Notes: a model not told the origin generated them from the letters alone. Numbered from the stretch's first letter, positions 30,136 to 40,312 are shown. The stretch: DNA of 45,334 bases from an uncultured Bacilli bacterium (GCA_947630575.1 CANRIB010000008.1:1-45334); one strand, 5' to 3'. A program made the numbers and translations.

Positions 30136-31803
30136 TTATTCTCTAAATCTATCTTTATAAACATTTTCTTGAATTTGATCTAAACCTAATTTATCAGTAT
30201 AACTAATATTAACCAATTGAGTTTCTCTAAAAATATCTTCAATATCATCTTGTTCAAAATCATCACTTAATAAATTTAAATCAACATTAAATGTAAATTC
30301 ATAATTCTTATTAGCTTCCACACTACTAGCTAAATCTTTACTTACTTTTACTGTTTCTACATCTTCATCCTGAAATCTTCTTAAAGTTAAATATACATAT
30401 CTCTCATCATTACTTTCTGTAACTTTTAAAACATTATAAGTCTTTATAAAACTAACATTATAACTATCTTGATTATCATAATTTTTATTATCGGTTAATA
30501 TCTTATAATTCTCTTCACTAACATAAATAGTTTTATATATCTTAAAATTATTAACATATATTTTTTTCTTCTTTAAACTATTAATAAATAACTTAAACAA
30601 ATCTTTATTCCAAGAAAAATTCTCTATATCTTCTTCTAAACATACGGCATTATACCCACATTTATCTATCTCTATTTCTACTTTTAAATTATCTTTAAAA
30701 TCTGGATATTTATATTCAATTCTAACCATATCATTTAAAGTATTATCTATTTTAATTTCATCATAATTATATATCATTAAAGTATTTTTCATTTCTATAT
30801 TTCTTGTAATAGTTTTTATATCAGTTTTTGCATAATCATAAATAATCTCGGTATTAGCGATTTCTATTGCACCAATTGTAAGTCCTGTTCCCATTAATAC
30901 TATGATAATAAATAGTCTAGTTAAAATTACCCAAGATTTCATTTTTCGTTTACAAATGAAATTAATTGCTACTTCCAGGAAAAAAGCTCCTCCTAAAAAT
31001 AAAGAGAGTACTAAAAGTAATATTCCATAATATTTAACACCATTTATGAGTAAATAAATCATTAAAGCAAAGATAATTGTAATTCCTATTAAAAAACATA
31101 CTAGAAAGAAACTAACAAATATCCAAAAAGCTTTGAATAATCCATCACATATTTGATTAATTGTATCATGAGTATCCTGAGCATCATTAGTATTTTCAAC
31201 TATTTCTTTAGATTTATTATTATATTCTTTATCTTTTTCCTCTTTTTCTTCTTCGTCTTTTTCCACTATATTATTAGCAACTTTTTTAAATAATCTTTTA
31301 TCTAGCATTTTTACAAAAAATATCACAGCAATAACAGTATAACTTAAATCAATAATAAACTCCCATATATCGGCAAAAATACTTCCAATAGGACTTCCCA
31401 AATCTAAAAATAAATTTTCTCCCAAATTTTTAATTAAACTAAAAGGCAATCTAATTATTCCAATAATTATCATAATTAACGCTATTTCAATAATAATTTT
31501 AATAATATCTTTCGAACTTTTATTATCAAAAGAATCTACAAAATCACTTATTTTATTAGTAATTCTAGTTAAAAAATCTGTATTAACCTCTTCTTTTTTC
31601 TCTTTAACTTTATAAGCGGCAAGCATTTCTTTAACAATTAAATCTAATTCTCCTAACTCTTTTACTGCTTCTTCCTCTGTTAATCCTGCATTAACTTTTT
31701 CTTCAATATAACCTTCATATTCACTAATAATATCATCAATTTCTGTATCTTCTAAAACATCTAATCTTTTTCTTAATTTCCTTAAAAATTCATTTTTACT
31801 CAT
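30136..31803 (-). CDS. DUF1700/HAAS-domain membrane protein
   Basis: N-terminal LRKRLDVLEDTEIDDIISEYEGYIEEKVNAGLTEEEAVKELGE plus TM segments; adjacent to padR. Confidence 0.8.
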   Translation of the reverse strand: MSKNEFLRKLRKRLDVLEDTEIDDIISEYEGYIEEKVNAGLTEEEAVKELGELDLIVKEMLAAYKVKEKKEEVNTDFLTRITNKISDFVDSFDNKSSKDIIKIIIEIALIMIIIGIIRLPFSLIKNLGENLFLDLGSPIGSIFADIWEFIIDLSYTVIAVIFFVKMLDKRLFKKVANNIVEKDEEEKEEKDKEYNNKSKEIVENTNDAQDTHDTINQICDGLFKAFWIFVSFFLVCFLIGITIIFALMIYLLINGVKYYGILLLVLSLFLGGAFFLEVAINFICKRKMKSWVILTRLFIIIVLMGTGLTIGAIEIANTEIIYDYAKTDIKTITRNIEMKNTLMIYNYDEIKIDNTLNDMVRIEYKYPDFKDNLKVEIEIDKCGYNAVCLEEDIENFSWNKDLFKLFINSLKKKKIYVNNFKIYKTIYVSEENYKILTDNKNYDNQDSYNVSFIKTYNVLKVTESNDERYVYLTLRRFQDEDVETVKVSKDLASSVEANKNYEFTFNVDLNLLSDDFEQDDIEDIFRETQLVNISYTDKLGLDQIQENVYKDRFRE

Positions 31804-32119
31804 TTAATTCACTCCTTTTTATAAATCTATTAACATTTAAAGAAAACTTTTTCCATTCCTCTAATTGTTGCTTTTTCTTCTCTTTTCCCATCGCGGTTAA
31901 ATGATAATATTTTCGGATTGGTCCCTCATTAGATTCTTTAGTATAAGTATCAAAACACCTTTCATTTGTCAGTCTTTTTAATATTGGGTATATTGTTCCT
32001 TCATTAACATCCACGACTTTACTAACTGCTTCTACAAGTTCATACCCATACATATCTTTTTTCTCTACCATTACTAAAATTAGTAATTCTAAAACTCCTT
32101 TTTTATACTGGGTGTTCAA
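31796..32119 (-). CDS. PadR-family transcriptional regulator
   Basis: MNTQYKKGVLELLILVMVEKKDMYGYELVE, NEGTIYPILKRL, RKYYHLTAMGKE. Confidence 0.93.
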   Translation of the reverse strand: MNTQYKKGVLELLILVMVEKKDMYGYELVEAVSKVVDVNEGTIYPILKRLTNERCFDTYTKESNEGPIRKYYHLTAMGKEKKKQQLEEWKKFSLNVNRFIKRSELNE

Positions 32120-32245
32120 AACTAATCACCTCTTTCCTATATCTTAAATCTACTACTATGTTTTGTCAAGTACTAAGTAATACATATATATTTATATTTT
32201 TTTAAAATTATGCTAAAATAATAATAACACAAGGGTTGATGAATT

Positions 32246-32548
32246 ATGAAAATAAAAACTTTATTAATTATAATATCTATCGTAGTAGTCCTTCTTGCCT
32301 ATAATCTTTTTTGCTATTATTTTGCTAGCAATACCATTAAAGATCAAACAACTTACCCCATTAAAACCTATTTAAAAGAACATAATCTTTCTAATGACTA
32401 TGAATTTATTAAAGCTTTAAATAACGAAGATAATTCTTTAAGTGTCTACATCAAAATAGATAAAGATTACTATCACTTTATCTTATTAAAAGATGGTGCC
32501 TATAAAATATTAGAAGTAAATCAAGATATCCCTGTTTATATTCATTAA
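32246..32548 (+). CDS. Small secreted/membrane-anchored hypothetical protein
   Basis: N-terminal hydrophobic segment; RBS gggttgatg region. Confidence 0.55.
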   Translation: MKIKTLLIIISIVVVLLAYNLFCYYFASNTIKDQTTYPIKTYLKEHNLSNDYEFIKALNNEDNSLSVYIKIDKDYYHFILLKDGAYKILEVNQDIPVYIH

Positions 32549-32549
32549 A

Positions 32550-32580
32550 AAACATTAGACCTCAAAATCTAATGTTTTTA
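32550..32580. terminator. Bidirectional terminator between convergent genes
   Basis: aaacattaga-cctcaaaa-tctaatgttttt. Confidence 0.7.
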
Positions 32581-33942
32581 ATCTTTTAAATAATCTTTAA
32601 TCGTAAAAGTTTTCGGACTAATCTCATCTAATTTATTCCATGAAATAGGTATAGATAAAGTAGGTTTATCTTTAAGCCTTAAAGAGTAAGGCGCAACACT
32701 AGTCGCACTTTTAGTATTACGAACCCAATCAATAAAAATCTTTCCTTCTCTTTCTTTCATTCGCATATTTGCCGTATATTTATCTGGATATCTTACTTCC
32801 ATCACTTCTGCAATATTTTTGGCGATACTTCTAAACTTCTTCCATGTAATTTTTTGAGTTATAGGAACAATGATATGGTAACCCTTTCCCCCACTAGTTT
32901 TAATGCTAGCCTTCAAATCAAATTCGTCTAATGTTTTCTTTAAATCTTTAACTCCATCTTGCACTTTTTTAAGACTTAAATTTTCATCAGGATCTAAATC
33001 AAAGACCATCATATCAGGATGATTAATATCCATTATTTTAGAACCCCAAATATGAAATTCAAAACTATTCATTTGTACTTCATATATTAATCCTTGTTCA
33101 TCTTTAATATAATAATAATTTTCTTTTTTCCCTGATTCATTAGGAATATTCACTTTTCCTAAATAAGGATTTTCTTCTAAATGTTTCTTAAAAAACTTTT
33201 CTCCTCCATAACCATCAGGCATCCTAATGGTACTAATAAGCCTATTTTTAATAAGCGGTAACATCTTTTTAGCGACTTTATGATAATACATCGCAATATC
33301 AAGCTTAGTAACTTTAGGATTTTTAAAAATAACTTTATCGGGATTAGTAATTTTAATTCCTGTGACGATTCCCTCTTTTATTGAAGTTCTAGGTTTAGTT
33401 TTCTTTTTATTTAAAGTTATTTCTTCCATCGTTCTTCCTGTTTTAATACTCGTATTATAGTTGTTTATATTATCACTATTGACGTATTTATCTTCCTCTT
33501 TAATTAATAACCAATTATCTTCTTTAAATCTAACTAAAGACCATTTACCTTTGATTCTCTCTCCTTTAATATCAAATTTAAGAACACCCTTTTTTAAGCC
33601 TTGATTAAAATCATTTAAAGCATCATAATATCCCTTATCAAAAAGCATGACTTTTCCTCCTCCATACTCTCCTTTAGGAATAGTACCTTCAAAATTGCGA
33701 TATGATAAAGGATGATCTTCCACCTTCACTGCCAGTCTTTTATCTTTAGGATTAAATGATGGCCCCTTAGGTACTGCAAAACTTAACATGATGCCTTTCC
33801 ATTCTAATCTTAAATCATAATGATCTTTTCTTGCTAAATGATGTTGCAAAGAATATCTTAATCTATTACTAGACTTTTCTTTTTTCCCAACTGGTTCTTT
33901 TGTTTTATTAAAATCCCTTTTCTTATTATATTTATCTAGCAT
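32578..33942 (-). CDS. ligD: LigD-like NHEJ protein: 3'-phosphoesterase (PE) plus polymerase (POL) domains, no ligase domain
   Basis: PE: LQHHLARKDHYDLRLEWKGIMLSFAVPKGPS; POL: ITNPDKVIF, MMVFDLDPDENL, KTSGGKGYHIIVP. Confidence 0.88.
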   Translation of the reverse strand: MLDKYNKKRDFNKTKEPVGKKEKSSNRLRYSLQHHLARKDHYDLRLEWKGIMLSFAVPKGPSFNPKDKRLAVKVEDHPLSYRNFEGTIPKGEYGGGKVMLFDKGYYDALNDFNQGLKKGVLKFDIKGERIKGKWSLVRFKEDNWLLIKEEDKYVNSDNINNYNTSIKTGRTMEEITLNKKKTKPRTSIKEGIVTGIKITNPDKVIFKNPKVTKLDIAMYYHKVAKKMLPLIKNRLISTIRMPDGYGGEKFFKKHLEENPYLGKVNIPNESGKKENYYYIKDEQGLIYEVQMNSFEFHIWGSKIMDINHPDMMVFDLDPDENLSLKKVQDGVKDLKKTLDEFDLKASIKTSGGKGYHIIVPITQKITWKKFRSIAKNIAEVMEVRYPDKYTANMRMKEREGKIFIDWVRNTKSATSVAPYSLRLKDKPTLSIPISWNKLDEISPKTFTIKDYLKD

Positions 33943-33944
33943 AT

Positions 33945-33978
33945 AAAAACACCTCTAATCTTATTTTGAGGTATTTTT
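33945..33978 (-). terminator. Terminator-like hairpin at the end of the three-gene operon, containing the ligD Shine-Dalgarno
   Basis: Minus strand: AAAAATACCTC-aaaataagatta-GAGGTGTTTTT, then at-ATG of ligD. Confidence 0.6.
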
Positions 33979-33988
33979 AATTAATTAT

Positions 33989-35053
33989 TTATAAATTAGA
34001 TGCTGTTTTTCTTTTTCTTAAATCCATGATATAAACATTTAAATATGAAACATATTCTTTGGTATATATATTATTTCTAATATATTTTTTAATTAAGTTA
34101 TATTCATAATCTGTAAAACATAAAAACAAATAAAAAGCTGAAGAATAATTATGACTTTCATTAATTAAAACGTCTTTAAATCCCTTTTTAATATATTTTG
34201 CTTTAACATCATACAATTTTAATAATACTTTACTCTTATCATCTCTTCTTTTATTAAATTCAAAATAAACTGAATTATCTGTACAATTTGAAACCCAAGT
34301 AATTTCTACTTCCATATTATAAAAATGTGTAGCCAAAATATTATCAATTAAATATCTAATCTCTTCTTTATTAATTCTTTGTTCTTTATTCCAAAATAAT
34401 TTATTTAAACTCCCATATTGTACTTTTTTCCTCAAAATATTTACGACTTCTAAAATTTCCCTATCTAAAGTGATATGTTTAGTCGGATATTTATTTTGAA
34501 TATCCATTGGTAGCAAATCAAAAAAGTAATCAATATCAATTCTTAATCTGTCTTCTAGCTCAGTTATTCCCACTTCTCTCATATTTTGTAGTTCGTCTAA
34601 AAAAGTAAAATCTAAATCTTCAAAAAGAATATCATAATACGCATTTATATCATAAAATTCTTCTTTAATAAAATCTTTATAAAACTCTTGCATTTCATTT
34701 TCATATTCTATATCGACTATCTTATCAATTTTAGCCTGTAATTTCTTATTAAAGAATTCTTCAATAAACTCTTCTTTATCCATAAATTCAAATTCTTCTA
34801 ACCAAGCCAAAAAATAATATAAACCAATATTATGTATTTCTTCTAGCCCATAAAATTTATTATCTTTACTCCATTTATATAAATCTAAAAAAGCATTTTT
34901 ACATCTATCATATTGCTCATAATATAAATGCTCTGGGAAAAAAATTTTCAGTAATTTCTCGTTTAATATATCATTTATAAAAATAGTTTTACTTAAAAAA
35001 GTATTTATTATTTGATTATAAATCTTATAATTTTTAGTATTAAAAGCAATCAT
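33989..35053 (-). CDS. Putative inactive paralogue of the neighbouring PD-(D/E)XK-like protein (operon gene C)
   Basis: Alignable by eye with gene B at N-terminus (MIAFNTKNYKIYNQIIN vs MILFDTKNDNIYNKLIN) and C-terminus; catalytic positions substituted. Confidence 0.6.
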   Translation of the reverse strand: MIAFNTKNYKIYNQIINTFLSKTIFINDILNEKLLKIFFPEHLYYEQYDRCKNAFLDLYKWSKDNKFYGLEEIHNIGLYYFLAWLEEFEFMDKEEFIEEFFNKKLQAKIDKIVDIEYENEMQEFYKDFIKEEFYDINAYYDILFEDLDFTFLDELQNMREVGITELEDRLRIDIDYFFDLLPMDIQNKYPTKHITLDREILEVVNILRKKVQYGSLNKLFWNKEQRINKEEIRYLIDNILATHFYNMEVEITWVSNCTDNSVYFEFNKRRDDKSKVLLKLYDVKAKYIKKGFKDVLINESHNYSSAFYLFLCFTDYEYNLIKKYIRNNIYTKEYVSYLNVYIMDLRKRKTASNL

Positions 35054-36888
35054 TAAAATTCCTCCAATTTCTTTCCTAAATCCTCAAAAAATATTTTTAA
35101 TTTTTCATACATTTGAATATTTATTTTTCTAAAATAATTATATTGGTTTAAATTTGCATAATAAAGGATATACATTGTAAATGAATCTGCAAAAACAACC
35201 TTAAAATCTGGATTATCAACAGTTAATTTATAATTAGTCATTTTAAGAAAGGTTTTAAAATAATCCGGATCTTTACCATCTATATAAAAGTATAAAGCAG
35301 ACCCTAATAAATAAAGAAACATATAAATACCATTAATTTCTTTATTTAAATAACTTTTAATATCACTAAAATAAGTACATAAGAAAATCATTTCTTTACT
35401 ATCATTTACTGGAATACAAGAAGAATTAAACCCTTTATCAACATAATCTAACAAATATATTTTAAATTTTTTCTTCATAAAAAAGTCATAATATAAAGGA
35501 AATTTATCTTGAAGAATTTTAAAATCAGCTTTAATATCTTTTTTATTTATTCTTGTCGTTTCATTTTTCTCTGTAAAATTTCCCAAAAAGGATTCTCCAA
35601 ACTTTAAGCTTTTAACAAAATTTTTAGTATTATATCTTCCATTTAAAAAACTTAATAACAGCCTTTTAAATGCTTCATTTCCTTCCCAAATTTTTATATG
35701 TTCCAAAGAAAAAATATCTTCCGCCCTAACATCCAAAAAAAATACCAAATCATTAAATTTCTCTACAAATTCTTTTTTAAGTGTTTTATCTTCAATCATA
35801 TTATAAAATAATATTATATTATGTAAATATTGAAGGGCATCCTTAAGACTATTTATATCTTTTAATTTATTTATATAATTAAAATATTTATCAATATCTT
35901 TACTTATTTCTTTATTAATATTTGTATTATTATAATTTAAAAATTTTTTATTCTTAATTCTTGCATCTAATACTTTAACTTTAATATCATATTCTTCACT
36001 TTTATTAAATTCTTTTATCAATTTATTAACTTTCTCAATTTCTTTATCATTAAAACATATAATCACATAATAACCAATTTTACAATTCCAAGAATCCATA
36101 TATGCTCTAATTTGCTTTTCATAACCATTTTTTAAATTACTACTTTTAGCTTTTTTAATTTCTATTAAAACTTTTTCTTTTATATTTTTATAAAATTTAA
36201 AGTCAATTCTGCCACTTCCAATTAAAGATTCTCTAGTAATATCCACATCTTCATTACTAAAATAAATCTCAAATATATTTTCTAAAACTAATTGAATTCT
36301 CTCTTCGTTTATTGCCTCATCATTAACCCAAAACATAAAAGCTAAATTTCTTTCTTTCATTTCTTCATCTATAAAATCTAATAATTTATTTACTTCATAT
36401 ATTAAATTAATATTTTCTATTTGATAATCTTTAATTATTTCTTGAGGCAAAATATCTTCATATTTTTTAATTAAATCTTGTTTATCTTTTAAAAAGCTTT
36501 TTAATTTCCCTTGCTCATAATATTCTTCAAAACAAGATATAATTTTATCACTTAAAACAATATCAATCCAATTAAATTCCCAAATTTCTTCCTCAGTTAT
36601 TTCTTTTTTCATTCCTTTAGTAATACGCATTTTTTTGGCTATCTTTTCTAAAAAATTATATAACATTAATTGATGAAAAACATCTAATCGGTGATTATAA
36701 GTATCATTAGTCCATCTAATTAATTCCATCAATGCTTCTTCACATTTATAAAAATTTTTTCTATAAATATATTTTGGCATGATTAATTCAATTAAATCGC
36801 CCTTTTCATTACTCCTAATTTTTTTATTTAAAAGAATATTAATCAATTTATTATAAATATTATCATTTTTTGTATCAAATAAAATCAT
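35053..36888 (-). CDS. PD-(D/E)XK nuclease-like protein with about 270-aa C-terminal extension (operon gene B)
   Basis: SGRIDFKFYKNIKEKVLIEIKKAKS (D-x(n)-ExK pattern); start MILFDTKND after gggag. Confidence 0.6.
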   Translation of the reverse strand: MILFDTKNDNIYNKLINILLNKKIRSNEKGDLIELIMPKYIYRKNFYKCEEALMELIRWTNDTYNHRLDVFHQLMLYNFLEKIAKKMRITKGMKKEITEEEIWEFNWIDIVLSDKIISCFEEYYEQGKLKSFLKDKQDLIKKYEDILPQEIIKDYQIENINLIYEVNKLLDFIDEEMKERNLAFMFWVNDEAINEERIQLVLENIFEIYFSNEDVDITRESLIGSGRIDFKFYKNIKEKVLIEIKKAKSSNLKNGYEKQIRAYMDSWNCKIGYYVIICFNDKEIEKVNKLIKEFNKSEEYDIKVKVLDARIKNKKFLNYNNTNINKEISKDIDKYFNYINKLKDINSLKDALQYLHNIILFYNMIEDKTLKKEFVEKFNDLVFFLDVRAEDIFSLEHIKIWEGNEAFKRLLLSFLNGRYNTKNFVKSLKFGESFLGNFTEKNETTRINKKDIKADFKILQDKFPLYYDFFMKKKFKIYLLDYVDKGFNSSCIPVNDSKEMIFLCTYFSDIKSYLNKEINGIYMFLYLLGSALYFYIDGKDPDYFKTFLKMTNYKLTVDNPDFKVVFADSFTMYILYYANLNQYNYFRKINIQMYEKLKIFFEDLGKKLEEF

Positions 36889-36889
36889 T

Positions 36890-39800
36890 TTAACTCCCAA
36901 CTTTTTCTTTCTCTATCTCATTTTTTATAGCCATTTTATAATCTTTAAAACTATCAAAAGAACAAGTTTTACATATTTCACTTAACTTAAGCATATCTTT
37001 ATAAAAGCTAAGTAAAACATCCGTTAATTTATATTTTTTGAGCCATTTATAAAATGTATCTTCTAAAATTATTTTATCTAAATCAATTCTATAATAGTTA
37101 TTTTTAAATTTAAATTTAATATTATCTCTAAATAACTCTTTAAACTCTAAAAAAGCCTCATCTGTAATATAATCACATAAATCTAAATTACCCAAAATCA
37201 AACGAAGAATATTCCATAACTCATAATGAATCAAAGAGCACTCATAATTTTTTAAATCACCATAATCTAAGCTATCTAAATAAATTATAATGTGAAAATA
37301 ATCTAACATCGATAAAATAATACTATTTTCACTTTCGGTCTTAATACTCTCAATAAATTCCTCTAAATAATTTTCTAAAAAATAAATTTTAAAATTTTCT
37401 TCATCTAATTCTATTAAACATCTACATAAATCTTCAAAATAATCCATAAAAGTATAAGTAATTGAATTTAAAGGACCTAAAGCAAATATTACTTCACTTA
37501 ATAACTCCCCTTTTTGTTTTTCCTCCATTAAATGTATTCCCAATGTAATTAAATAACTATGAATTAATGGATTAATAAAAGAATAATATTTACTATGCTT
37601 AACAAAAATATCAGAATTTAATAATTTTTTAACATTTTTATCTCTCATATTAAAATCAAATATTCTATTTTTAAAAGTATCCATAGTAAAAACACTTTGA
37701 TTTTTATAAAAAGTTTCCAAGGCAATTAAAACTAAATCCATAAAATATTTACCATCAATATCTTCATTTTCTAAAATAATTTTAATTAAAATATAACAAA
37801 AATCTGTCGCTTTATCTTGAAAAAAACCTACATTTTGATAATAATCTATTAATATATCTAAAGATTCTTTATTATATCTAAAAGCCTTTAAATAACTAGT
37901 ATTGTCACTTAAATAACGAGTCAATTTCTGTGCTTCATTTTCTTCTAATCTATCTTTAATAATTTGTTCTATCTCTCTATTTTTAAGACCCTCTTCAAGT
38001 TGAAAAAAGTTATAACAGTACTCTTTAATATCATTAATATCTTTCTTTAAATTATCCTCATAATCATCTATATCATCTTCTAAATAAAAACTATGTACTT
38101 CATCATAATTTAGCACCTTTTCATATTGCTCTTTCTCGATATTTAGATAATTTAAATCTGTATCTAATAAAATTAATAATTCTTCTAAAGAACTATAATC
38201 TTTTTGCTCTTTAAAATATTCTAAATCTTTGCTAACCAATGTTTTAAGTAGTAACTCAAAATCATCATTATTTATAAATTCCTTATATTCTTCTGGAAAT
38301 ATATTTTCAAAATTATTTATATAGTATAATTCTGATGCATACATACAATTATCATAATAAATCTGAATAATTTCTTTACCATCATAAATTTTAAATTTGC
38401 TAATTTTTTCTACTATATTTATTAACATACTAAGCCAATCTTTAAAAATATATTTTCTATCTTTTTTTCTTAAAGCTTCCAATACATCTTCAAATTTCAA
38501 ACATATAAAATTTTTTAATTTTAAACTTAAATTCTCAATCTCTAAAAGTTTACTTAACTTAAATAAAGTTTGCTCTTCCTCACTCATTTCCTCAAATGGT
38601 AAATCTTCCCCTAAATGACTTCTTACCATATTATAATCATCAAAATTATTAATAATATTATCTTCAATTGATTTTTTAGTAACTCCCAAATCTTCTAAAT
38701 TACTAACATGAATACTAAGCAAAAAAACAAATTGATTAAAATACATTAAAGCATCAGTAATAATAAATCCCCAAGATTCTAAAGTATACATATATTCATA
38801 AAGAAAATCCATAATCGAATAATTTAAAAAAGCAATTCTCACCCCTAATTTCTTATTATACTTAGTTTTCAAAAAAACATTTTCTAATTGTTCTAAGATA
38901 TTATTAATTTCATATTCTTCTAAGTTAATACCCTTTTCTTTAGCCAATTTAAAGACATTTAAATATAATTTTCTTAAATCTTTTAAAAGAATCTCCCCAT
39001 TAAAAAACAAAATCAAATATAATATAACTTGTGCCGCTTTTGATTGTTTTATATATATTTTCTCTAAAAAATTAAAAGGACAATCTAAATCTTCCAAAAG
39101 AGAATTATAATATTCAAAATCTTTAACTTCTAAATCAAAACCATTATTAAGATATGTTTCTATAACTCGAGGATTAAAATTTTTATGATATAGCACTTTA
39201 TCTATATTATCAATAATATATTTAATATAATAAAAATTTAAATTAGATGTATATAATAATTTTAATAAAATATCTACTCTAAATTTTAAACTATAATCTT
39301 TTAATTGTAAAATAACTTTTTGTTTTATTAAAATCTCTTCAACATCTATATTACTTATAAGCCCTTGCTCTAAAACATAATTTCTCGATGTTAAAACTAA
39401 AATTTTATTTTTACTTTTTTCTATCTTTTCAATAAATTCTTTTAATTTTTTTTCTTCTGTATAACTATAATTAGTTTCTTTAAATTTATGACCCCAAAAA
39501 TCATCAAAGAAAAATATTTGTTTTTTATTTGGATAATATACTTTATTCGCACTATCAACATTATGTATATAAATAAACTGATAATCCTTTTTTTGTACAA
39601 AATAAGCCATAATAGCTCTAGCTAAACTTGTTTTACCAATCCCTGGATTACCTGTGATTAAAAGATATCTATTTTTTTGTAAATTGTTAATAATACTCCC
39701 AAAATTATCTACTGGTACAAAATACTTCATCATATTTTTAATATTTTCATATTCTGCTCTAGATTCTTCATATATAGCATTATTTACTATATTATCTAAT

Positions 39801-40258
39801 TTATTTAAAAAAGTATTTCCACTATTAAACCATAAATTAGGGTAATTAAGTTCAACCTCAAAATATTTACTTGAACCCAATAAATTATTAAGATCACTTT
39901 GTCCTAGTATATCTTCCGTATTTTTAATATAGCCTTTAAAAAGTTGAAAAATTTGTTCTTTTTCGCCAATTCCTAAATCAACACTTGTAACAATAATATA
40001 TCGCATGGGCTTAAATTCTTCTACTTTAGGCAATTCATATTTTTTTAAACTATAAAGCAATTTTTTAAAATTATTTTCATATCTTTTTATTTGCACAATA
40101 ACTGAATTATTATAAATTGTTTTTCTTAAATCAATTCCTCCATCTTTTCCCGGCGAAAAACTTTCAAAAAAACATTTTTCTTTTATTTGCAGGATATCTC
40201 TAACTAAATACTGGAACTCATAAGGCTCTAATAATTGATGAAAATCATATTTTACCAT
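36890..40258 (-). CDS. Restriction-endonuclease (Mrr-like) - STAND NTPase - helical C-terminal protein, Avs/nSTAND3-like (operon gene A)
   Basis: GKDGGIDL...NNSVIVQIKRY; Walker A LLITGNPGIGKTSLARAI; Walker B KQIFFFDDFWG; start MVKYDFHQ after gaggtggg. Confidence 0.82.
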   Translation of the reverse strand: MVKYDFHQLLEPYEFQYLVRDILQIKEKCFFESFSPGKDGGIDLRKTIYNNSVIVQIKRYENNFKKLLYSLKKYELPKVEEFKPMRYIIVTSVDLGIGEKEQIFQLFKGYIKNTEDILGQSDLNNLLGSSKYFEVELNYPNLWFNSGNTFLNKLDNIVNNAIYEESRAEYENIKNMMKYFVPVDNFGSIINNLQKNRYLLITGNPGIGKTSLARAIMAYFVQKKDYQFIYIHNVDSANKVYYPNKKQIFFFDDFWGHKFKETNYSYTEEKKLKEFIEKIEKSKNKILVLTSRNYVLEQGLISNIDVEEILIKQKVILQLKDYSLKFRVDILLKLLYTSNLNFYYIKYIIDNIDKVLYHKNFNPRVIETYLNNGFDLEVKDFEYYNSLLEDLDCPFNFLEKIYIKQSKAAQVILYLILFFNGEILLKDLRKLYLNVFKLAKEKGINLEEYEINNILEQLENVFLKTKYNKKLGVRIAFLNYSIMDFLYEYMYTLESWGFIITDALMYFNQFVFLLSIHVSNLEDLGVTKKSIEDNIINNFDDYNMVRSHLGEDLPFEEMSEEEQTLFKLSKLLEIENLSLKLKNFICLKFEDVLEALRKKDRKYIFKDWLSMLINIVEKISKFKIYDGKEIIQIYYDNCMYASELYYINNFENIFPEEYKEFINNDDFELLLKTLVSKDLEYFKEQKDYSSLEELLILLDTDLNYLNIEKEQYEKVLNYDEVHSFYLEDDIDDYEDNLKKDINDIKEYCYNFFQLEEGLKNREIEQIIKDRLEENEAQKLTRYLSDNTSYLKAFRYNKESLDILIDYYQNVGFFQDKATDFCYILIKIILENEDIDGKYFMDLVLIALETFYKNQSVFTMDTFKNRIFDFNMRDKNVKKLLNSDIFVKHSKYYSFINPLIHSYLITLGIHLMEEKQKGELLSEVIFALGPLNSITYTFMDYFEDLCRCLIELDEENFKIYFLENYLEEFIESIKTESENSIILSMLDYFHIIIYLDSLDYGDLKNYECSLIHYELWNILRLILGNLDLCDYITDEAFLEFKELFRDNIKFKFKNNYYRIDLDKIILEDTFYKWLKKYKLTDVLLSFYKDMLKLSEICKTCSFDSFKDYKMAIKNEIEKEKVGS

Positions 40259-40312
40259 ACTACCCACCTCATTTTTGGCACTATTATAACAGATATTTAA
40301 ATTAAATAAAAT

